A stretch of 19,901 nt of DNA from UBA6912 sp041611095. GTDB taxonomy: Bacteria; Actinomycetota; Acidimicrobiia; Spongiisociales; UBA5794. Position numbers and translations under genes: made by a program. Positions 15,028 through 19,901 of this stretch are shown piece after piece; position 1 is the first letter of the stretch, and each line of letters starts with the position of its first letter. Below the pieces are notes generated by a model, which was given only the letters and a program-made list of their open reading frames with translations, was not told the DNA's origin and did not search any database. The stretch lies in contig JBFINP010000058.1 in the NCBI GenBank assembly GCA_041611095.1, positions 1-19,901 on the forward strand. The letters are read 5' to 3'.

Positions 15028-16124
15028 CGGGGGGGCATGGCGTCGTTCCAGTCGCGCAGAAGTCCGCACAGCACGGTACGTGCTGTCTTCAGCTCGGCCA
15101 CCGTCGCACACCCCGTCAGCACCATGGCGGTTCGCAGCTCGTCGAGGAACAGATCGGCAGCGTCCTGCAGTTGGGATCCACCTTCGACGGCCGCGATGAG
15201 CATCGGCCGGCCAAGCCCCACAAGATCCGCACCCAGCGCGATCGCCTTGGCAGCGTGGAGACCACTCCGAACCCCGCCGGTCGCAACAACCGGTACCCCG
15301 GCGTCGCGCACCTCGAGGATCGCAGCAGCCGTCGGGATACCCCATTCCCCGAAGGTCTCGCCGAGCTGGGCACGGCGTACCTCGCCGGCGTCGACGGCAC
15401 GTTTGGTCTCCACACGGGCGAAGTTCGTGCCTCCGAGCCCGCCAGCATCTATCGCCGCCACCCCCGCCGCGACGAGACGCTCTGCTGTACCCCGATCCAT
15501 GCCAGCCCCGGTCTCCTTCACCATCACCGGCACACTCGCCGCACTGACGGCTGCGGCGATCGCATCGATGTACCCATCGGTGATGCGGTCACCCTCGGGC
15601 TGGATGAGCTCTTCGACCACATTGAGGTGGATGGCGAGCACTTGAGCCCCCACCATCTCCACGACCTGGTTCAGCTCCGTCGGGCCGAAGGGCGGGACCT
15701 CACCCTGCGCAACCAGCTGCGAGGCGCCCAGGTTGGCGATGACGACCGCATCTGGAGCCTCCTTGCGTACCGCGGCGTACGTGTCGGCCAGAGACGGATC
15801 CACGAGTGCCGCCCGCTGGCTGCCGACTCCGACCGCGATCTGGAGCCGCTGCGCCAGCTCCCCGAGTCGGCGGTTGATCACGAGAGCGTCGGCGTGCCCT
15901 CCGGTCATGCCCGTGATCACGAGCGGCGCCGCCAGCTCGTGGCCCAGGAACGGAGTGGCCAGCGTGACGTCCCGCAGCGAGACCTCGGGAGCCGCCGAGG
16001 GTACGAGCATCACGTCGTCCCAACCTGGCGCAACGGTGCTCTGCGAGGCCGAGGCCAGCGCCAGATGAAGCTGCTGACGCTTGCGCTCTTCGATGAGGCG
16101 GCGAGGAAGATCGCCCGACGACAC
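15024..16124 (-). CDS. Type 2 isopentenyl-diphosphate isomerase homologue (Fni/Idi2-like)
   Basis: A 366-residue FMN-dependent TIM barrel with most Idi2 marks: MTGG (73-76), NLGASQL (131-137), QPEGD (175-179), VKETGAG (202-208), GGTNF (231-235), GEWGIPTA (259-266) and GGVRSG (283-288). Idi2 interconverts IPP and DMAPP, the source of the prenyl group in prenyl-FMN, which would fit the nearby ubiX. Two family positions differ. The N-terminal RKxxH reads RKRQQ (Arg14-Gln18), and HxNxxQE reads HLNVVEE (166-172), placing Glu171 where the catalytic Gln is expected. A changed activity is therefore possible. The start is GTG 16124; no strong ribosome site is seen. It is divergent from ubiX, with a 65-nt gap that holds no clear promoter. 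Confidence 0.82.
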   Translation of the reverse strand: MSSGDLPRRLIEERKRQQLHLALASASQSTVAPGWDDVMLVPSAAPEVSLRDVTLATPFLGHELAAPLVITGMTGGHADALVINRRLGELAQRLQIAVGVGSQRAALVDPSLADTYAAVRKEAPDAVVIANLGASQLVAQGEVPPFGPTELNQVVEMVGAQVLAIHLNVVEELIQPEGDRITDGYIDAIAAAVSAASVPVMVKETGAGMDRGTAERLVAAGVAAIDAGGLGGTNFARVETKRAVDAGEVRRAQLGETFGEWGIPTAAAILEVRDAGVPVVATGGVRSGLHAAKAIALGADLVGLGRPMLIAAVEGGSQLQDAADLFLDELRTAMVLTGCATVAELKTARTVLCGLLRDWNDAMPPR

Positions 16125-16189
16125 GAGCCGAAGGTACCACAGCCCTCGTGAGTTGACGCCTGGTGCGTGGGAGGCAACAGTGCCCGGCT

Positions 16190-16753
16190 ATGCGACGCAT
16201 CATCGTTGGCATCTCGGGAGCGAGCGGCGCCGTCTACGGTGCACGCGTCCTCGAGGTGCTCTCAGCGGCGCCCGACGTGGAGACCCACCTGGTCATCAGC
16301 TCGGGGGCCGAGGCCACGATCGACTACGAGACCGACTACGACCCTGCGAGCGTGAAAGGTATGGCCGACGCCGTCTACTCGGACGAGAACCTGGCAGCGG
16401 CCATCGCGTCGGGGACCTTCGTGACGGACGGGATGATCGTCGCACCATGCTCGATCAAGACCCTCAGCGCGGTGGCCAACAGCTACGACGCCACGCTCAT
16501 CGCGCGCGCAGCGGACGTCTGTCTCAAGGAGCGGCGCCGGCTCGTTCTCGTGGTGCGGGAAACGCCGCTTCACCTCGGCCATCTTCGGCTCATGACGGCA
16601 GTGACGGAGGCCGGGGCGGCGGTGCTTCCTCCGGTTCCCGGCTTCTACACGCGCCCGAAGACGATCGCCGATGTGGTCGATCACACCGTCACCAAGATTC
16701 TCGACCTCTTCGGGCTCGATAGCGGGCTGATCGACCGCTGGTCCGGGATCTGA
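16190..16753 (+). CDS. ubiX: UbiX-family flavin prenyltransferase
   Basis: A 187-residue protein with the UbiX layout: the N-terminal FMN loop RIIVGISGASGAVYG (3-17), the APCSIKTLSAVANSYDATLIARAADVCLK region that carries the active-site Ser and Arg residues (motif Pro-Cys-Ser), and LVLVVRETPLH. UbiX joins a dimethylallyl group to reduced FMN to make prenyl-FMN, the cofactor of UbiD enzymes. I chose ATG 16190 because family members begin here; GGGAGG (16169-16174) is 15 bases upstream, which is long, and an in-frame GTG at 16163 would add nine residues. It ends three bases before the convergent GntR gene. A dedicated cofactor supply for the UbiD-like protein is the likely role. Confidence 0.92.
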   Translation: MRRIIVGISGASGAVYGARVLEVLSAAPDVETHLVISSGAEATIDYETDYDPASVKGMADAVYSDENLAAAIASGTFVTDGMIVAPCSIKTLSAVANSYDATLIARAADVCLKERRRLVLVVRETPLHLGHLRLMTAVTEAGAAVLPPVPGFYTRPKTIADVVDHTVTKILDLFGLDSGLIDRWSGI

Positions 16754-16756
16754 GGT

Positions 16757-17413
16757 TCAACCCGCCTTCGCTGCGGCCGCCCGCGCCGTCACCTTCACGT
16801 GTCGTTGGATCGCACGGCGGGCTGCGGCGGCGTCGCCGGCCTCGATCGCATCCACGATGGCGGTGTGCTCGTCGAGCACGTCTGGGATGCGCTCGGGCAA
16901 CGCCAGCGCCGAGCTTCCCAGCAGCCACATGGCTCCCCGCAGCGTTCCGAGCATCTGATCGGCGAGACGAAGGCCGACCAGCTTCGGCATCAGCAAGTGG
17001 AACTCCTCGTCGACCTCGAGAAACGCATCTGCGTCGTCCACAAACTGCGCCTGGCGCCGGAGGATGGCGCGTAGCTGGGCGACGTCGTCCGAAGTCGCCT
17101 GCTTGGCGAGCTCGGTGACCACGTACGCCTCGATCACCACTCGGAGGTCGAAGACCTCACGCCGATCCCCCTCGTCGAGGACGTGCAGCCTGAAACCCCG
17201 TTGCGGGATGATCTCGACAAGCCCCTCGCGGGCGAGCTCGATGAGGGCCTCGCGCACGGGTGTTCGCGAGATGCCCATGAACTCGGCGAGCTCACTCTCG
17301 CTGTAGAACGTGTCCTGCACCAGCTCCTGACGTTGGATGGCAAGACGGAGCAGGCGGTAAGCCTGCTGAGCCAAGCTGTCGGGACGCTCGATGGCCGGGA
17401 TCTGCGGTTTCAT
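16757..17413 (-). CDS. GntR-family transcriptional regulator, FCD subfamily
   Basis: A 218-residue regulator. Residues about 10-75 are the winged helix with the recognition part YSESELAEFMGISRTPVREALIELAREGLV and wing IIPQRGF. Residues about 85-215 are an FCD effector domain with metal-type ligands in DEEFH, DEHTAIVDAI and QRHV. FCD regulators usually repress catabolic genes and release DNA when they bind a carboxylate effector. The ATG overlaps the stop of AhpD-like copy 2 (ATGA), so the regulator is second in that operon and would control itself through the operator at 18084-18102. The copy of that operator at 12400-12418 suggests it also controls the UbiD and Old Yellow Enzyme operons. Confidence 0.9.
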   Translation of the reverse strand: MKPQIPAIERPDSLAQQAYRLLRLAIQRQELVQDTFYSESELAEFMGISRTPVREALIELAREGLVEIIPQRGFRLHVLDEGDRREVFDLRVVIEAYVVTELAKQATSDDVAQLRAILRRQAQFVDDADAFLEVDEEFHLLMPKLVGLRLADQMLGTLRGAMWLLGSSALALPERIPDVLDEHTAIVDAIEAGDAAAARRAIQRHVKVTARAAAAKAG

Positions 17414-18063
17414 GCCTCGTCGCGAGTGATGTCGACCCAATGGCCGTACGGGAGTACGGGGTCTTCGAGCGGCGCCCGCATCGCCGAGTGCATCGTGTTG
17501 TACATCTTCCAGAACCCCACCAGCATCACGATCTCCATGACCTCCTGAGGCGTGAACGCGCCGGCCAGACGCTCCAGCACCGCTTCCGGCACTCCCGTCG
17601 GATCCCAGCTCGCCGCGGCGACGAACTCGCGAGCTATCGCTTCCCTTTCGTCGACGGGGTCTTCCATCTTGAGGATCTTCTCGAGGTCGTCCTCGCTGTA
17701 GCCCCAGCGGTTCTTGAGCACCAGCACGGTATGTGCCGTGCAGTACCTGCACACGTTGTCGCGGCTGGCGATGAACGAGAGCCGGTACTTGAAATGCTCC
17801 GACAAAGAGTTGCGCTCGTCGCGCATGATGGCGTTGTTGAGCCGGAAGAGATACTCCGCCGCCCAGGGCACGTGAAGGTACAGCTTCAGGGTGTTGGGCA
17901 AGAACCCCATACGCGACACGTAGTAGAAGAGGTCGGGCCGGACGCTCACCGGCACGTGCTCGAGGCGCTCCCCGATCGGCGGATAGGGAATGAAGGCGGC
18001 GGCTTCACCTTCCTCGAGAAGCTCGTCCTGGATGGGGTTCGGGGAATCGATCTGAGCGGTCAT
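17410..18063 (-). CDS. AhpD-like / carboxymuconolactone decarboxylase-fold protein, copy 2
   Basis: A 217-residue paralogue of the protein at 11715-12344, with about 45% identity by eye over the shared core. It shares GFLPNTLKLY (53-62), FRLNN, HFKYRLSFIASR and CRYCTAH (Cys105, Cys108, His111), and the end HWVDITRDEA. The first 45 residues differ and are acidic. ATG 18063 is preceded by GAGGAAG seven bases upstream on the minus strand. It is first in an operon with the GntR regulator, and its promoter holds copy 2 of the shared operator. Both copies may act as a pair, either as a hetero-oligomer or on consecutive intermediates. The reaction is unknown. Confidence 0.85.
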   Translation of the reverse strand: MTAQIDSPNPIQDELLEEGEAAAFIPYPPIGERLEHVPVSVRPDLFYYVSRMGFLPNTLKLYLHVPWAAEYLFRLNNAIMRDERNSLSEHFKYRLSFIASRDNVCRYCTAHTVLVLKNRWGYSEDDLEKILKMEDPVDEREAIAREFVAAASWDPTGVPEAVLERLAGAFTPQEVMEIVMLVGFWKMYNTMHSAMRAPLEDPVLPYGHWVDITRDEA

Positions 18064-18083
18064 GAGCACACTTCCTCGCACGA

Positions 18084-18102
18084 CTGCCATGTAATATACC
18101 AG
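18084..18102. promoter_or_regulatory. Shared operator copy 2 with minus-strand promoter
   Basis: CTGCCATGTAATATACCAG differs from the copy at 12400-12418 at only two bases (fourth and seventeenth). On the minus strand it reads as an extended -10, TGGTATATT, facing AhpD-like copy 2, whose ATG is 20 bases away. No -35 is clear. No gene lies on the plus strand to the right, so only one promoter is served. Its place directly over the -10 suggests repression, most simply by the GntR protein of the same operon. Confidence 0.65.
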
Positions 18103-18203
18103 TCACGACCGGGTGGCTCGCCCATCACTCGACTCCACCGAGACTCCACCGCTCGTCGGGGCGTGTCGTAGCTGAGACGCGAGGAGGACGGCTGGTATCG
18201 ACC

Positions 18204-18222
18204 GGGCGGGTCAGACCTGCCC
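18204..18222 (-). terminator. Weak candidate terminator hairpin after the serine hydrolase gene
   Basis: GGGCGGGT (18204-18211) and ACCTGCCC (18215-18222) pair over eight positions with one mismatch or wobble and a 3-nt loop, 12 bases past the serine hydrolase stop. On the minus strand no T-run follows. It could end transcription in a Rho-assisted or U-less manner, or be chance in GC-rich DNA. Confidence 0.25.
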
Positions 18223-18234
18223 CCCCTCCTCACT

Positions 18235-19383
18235 TCATCGGCTCGGAATCTGCTCGGCAATCTCGACGAGGAGGTCGACCCACCCGATGCCACCTTGCGA
18301 CGCACCGGTGCGGACCACGATGACGTCTCGCGCACGGTCGACATAGAGGTACTGGCCGTCCTTGCCGAGCGCGACGACGGCCTCGTCGCCCGCGATCCAC
18401 CACTGGTAGCCATAGTTGGTGAGTGCGGTTCCGTCGTAGTCCGCGGGCCAAGCCTCCGGCGGGTATGCCGGGGTGAAAGAGTCGGTGAGCCACTCGGGTG
18501 ACAGGATGCCCATGCCATCACCCAGCACCAGCCCGCCGAACTTGGCGAGATCGCGTGCGGTCAGCGCCAAGCAGCACCAAGTCCGCTCCAGCCCGTTCGT
18601 CGAGTCCGTGCTCCAGGTCCCGGGCGACTCGACACCCAGCGGGTCGAGCAAGCGTCGTTGCAGGTACTCGGTGACCGACTCGGGAGCGAGGACACGGCTC
18701 AGGATGAGCCCGAGGACGGCGTTGTCACCGGACTTGTACGTGAACTCGGTCTGCGGCTCGTCGCGAATCGACAAACCGAGGATGTCACGCTCGAGGTCCG
18801 CCGTGTAGTTGAACTCGACGTGGACCCCAAACGGGTTGTCGTCCTCGACGTATGTCGAGGAGGTGTCCATCTGGAGCGCATCCTGGATGGTCACAGAGTC
18901 GTAGCCGGCATCGGCCAGCTCGGGAATGTATGCGGTGACCGGATCCTCCACCGAGCCGACGAGTCCATCGTCGATGGCAGCCCCGACGAGCAGGGAGGTG
19001 ATCGACTTGGTCACCGAGAAGACCATCGACGCCGTTGTCGGGCCGTGGTCGGCCGCATACCACTCGTATACGATCGCGCCGTCGTGCACGACCACCAAGG
19101 CAAGGCCACCTCGCTCGGCGAGGACTTCGCCAACGGGCTGCGTCCCCCCTTCGATGGTCACCACGGGCTCTCCCCCCTCGGCGACCGGCCAAGGTGTCGG
19201 GTTGGGCGAGGCCGTCGTGGCGCGCCCCGGGTAATCGAGGTGGTCCCAAACGGTGGTGGTGCCATGCGTCACGACCCGCCACACTGCATCTGGGCCAATG
19301 GCCACCGCCCACGCACCGATGGCGACCGCGAGCAGCGCGACCAGGGCCAGCACGATGATCGCAATGCGACGGCCCCAGCTCAC
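18235..19383 (-). CDS. Membrane-anchored serine hydrolase, class C beta-lactamase / penicillin-binding fold
   Basis: A 382-residue protein with an N-terminal membrane helix (about 7-30) and an extracytoplasmic catalytic domain. The SxxK motif is SVTK with nucleophile Ser123, and the Tyr motif is YKSGDN (Tyr216). The third motif region reads GKDGQYLYVD. Family members hydrolyse esters, D-amino-acid peptides or beta-lactams; few are true lactamases. The domain ends with VVVRTGASQGG. The GTG start lacks a ribosome site, and a TACGCT element ends seven bases upstream, so the transcript may be leaderless. It is divergent from the OsmC gene and does not look like part of the catabolic island. Confidence 0.87.
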   Translation of the reverse strand: MSWGRRIAIIVLALVALLAVAIGAWAVAIGPDAVWRVVTHGTTTVWDHLDYPGRATTASPNPTPWPVAEGGEPVVTIEGGTQPVGEVLAERGGLALVVVHDGAIVYEWYAADHGPTTASMVFSVTKSITSLLVGAAIDDGLVGSVEDPVTAYIPELADAGYDSVTIQDALQMDTSSTYVEDDNPFGVHVEFNYTADLERDILGLSIRDEPQTEFTYKSGDNAVLGLILSRVLAPESVTEYLQRRLLDPLGVESPGTWSTDSTNGLERTWCCLALTARDLAKFGGLVLGDGMGILSPEWLTDSFTPAYPPEAWPADYDGTALTNYGYQWWIAGDEAVVALGKDGQYLYVDRARDVIVVRTGASQGGIGWVDLLVEIAEQIPSR

Positions 19384-19391
19384 GGCGGGGA

Positions 19392-19428
19392 GCGTAACCG
19401 GTCGGCCGGTCGATGGCCGTGCGTAACC
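19392..19428. repeat. Short direct repeat in the divergent serine hydrolase/OsmC promoter region
   Basis: GCGTAACC occurs at 19392-19399 and again at 19421-19428, 29 bases apart, inside the 86-nt gap between the two divergent genes. Read on the minus strand, the first copy contributes most of the TACGCT (19396 to 19391) that I take as a possible -10 for the serine hydrolase. It may be a regulator site; eight bases are too few to be sure. Confidence 0.3.
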
Positions 19429-19469
19429 TCAAGGGGCGAAACGAGAGTGTACGAGCGAGGAGCGCGAGC

Positions 19470-19901
19470 ATGGAGAGCAAAGCATCGGCGACGTGGCAAG
19501 GCGACCTCGTCAACGGGAGCGGCACGACGACCCTCAACAGCGGTGTGGCGGGACCACTCCCGGTCTCCTGGCCGAGCCGCACGGAGGCTCCCAGTGGCAA
19601 GACGAGCCCCGAGGAGCTGATCGCCGCAGCCCATGCGGCCTGTTACAACATGGCGTTGTCGAACGGTCTTGCGTCTTCCGGCACCCCGCCCACCCAACTC
19701 GACACCGACGCAACGGCGACCTTCGAGAAGGTGGAGGCGGGCTGGAGGCTCACCCGCATGGCGCTCCGGGTCCGCGGCGACGTTCCCGGGCTCAGCGCCG
19801 AAGCCTTTGCAGCTGCGGCCGGCGCAGCGAAGGACGGCTGCCCGGTATCCAACGCATTGGCCGGCAATGTCGACATAACGGTGGAGTCCACGCTGGTCTG
19901 A
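19470..19901 (+). CDS. OsmC/Ohr family peroxiredoxin-like protein
   Basis: A 143-residue protein of normal OsmC length. It has SPEELIAAAHAACYNMALSN with Cys58 and KDGCPVSNAL with Cys124, the two cysteines of the thiol peroxidase site of the family, plus Arg37 near the position of the conserved Arg. OsmC and Ohr enzymes reduce organic hydroperoxides in the cytoplasm. I chose ATG 19470 because GAGGAG lies upstream (19457-19462) and family members begin near here; an in-frame ATG at 19413 would add 19 basic residues and cross the promoter region. The stop is the last codon of the window. Confidence 0.88.
   Translation: MESKASATWQGDLVNGSGTTTLNSGVAGPLPVSWPSRTEAPSGKTSPEELIAAAHAACYNMALSNGLASSGTPPTQLDTDATATFEKVEAGWRLTRMALRVRGDVPGLSAEAFAAAAGAAKDGCPVSNALAGNVDITVESTLV

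Noticed and set aside
16153..16181. TTGACG as a -35 element for ubiX
   Set aside because: No -10 element is found at a proper distance.
1..19901. Insertion sequences, phage genes, integrase sites or CRISPR arrays
   Set aside because: No transposase or integrase motifs, terminal repeats or regularly spaced repeats were seen; the coding style is even throughout.

Overview
The window looks like chromosomal DNA of a high-GC actinobacterium. The Thr/Ala-rich linker after the lipobox of the substrate-binding lipoprotein, the many GTG starts and the tight 4-nt gene overlaps would suit the Acidimicrobiia or a neighbouring lineage. This placement is an inference from style, since no rRNA or other marker gene is present. 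I see no insertion sequence, phage gene, tRNA, rRNA or CRISPR array.

Layout. Positions 1-3680 hold a loose plus-strand group: the tail of a membrane protein, a small membrane protein, a C-terminal fragment of a HAD phosphatase, a CaCA-family cation exchanger and a patatin-like lipase. Positions 3681-10563 form one plus-strand operon. It encodes a branched-chain-amino-acid-type ABC importer (lipoprotein, LivH permease, fused LivM-LivG, LivF), followed without a gap by a DUF2848 protein and an amidase-signature hydrolase. Every junction from LivH to the amidase is a 4-nt overlap. The minus-strand pair at 10565-12344 (AhpD-like protein, then an Old Yellow Enzyme) converges on this operon. It diverges from the plus-strand run UbiD-like decarboxylase, cupin and EthD-like protein (12454-14531). 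Next come a minus-strand pair (small unknown protein and a type 2 IPP isomerase homologue), UbiX on the plus strand, and a minus-strand pair (a second AhpD-like protein and a GntR/FCD regulator). The window ends with a class-C-type serine hydrolase and an OsmC-family protein, which look unrelated to the pathway.

How the parts may work together. UbiX makes prenylated FMN and UbiD-family enzymes use it. The Old Yellow Enzyme, cupin, EthD-like and AhpD-like proteins are all common in degradation of aromatic or unsaturated acids. The importer, DUF2848 protein and amidase would supply and de-amidate a substrate. I read 3.8-18.1 kb as one inducible catabolic island for an unidentified amide- or nitrogen-containing carboxylate.

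The strongest new signal is a 19-bp sequence that occurs twice with 17 identities. One copy lies in the divergent promoter between the AhpD-like gene and ubiD, the other in the promoter of the second AhpD-like gene and the GntR gene. It is a good candidate operator for that GntR protein and ties the two halves of the island into one regulon. Two enzymes depart from their families at catalytic positions. The UbiD homologue keeps the Arg and metal-ligand positions but has Asp and Gly where the proton-relay glutamates normally sit. The Idi2 homologue has Gln and Glu where conserved His and Gln are expected.
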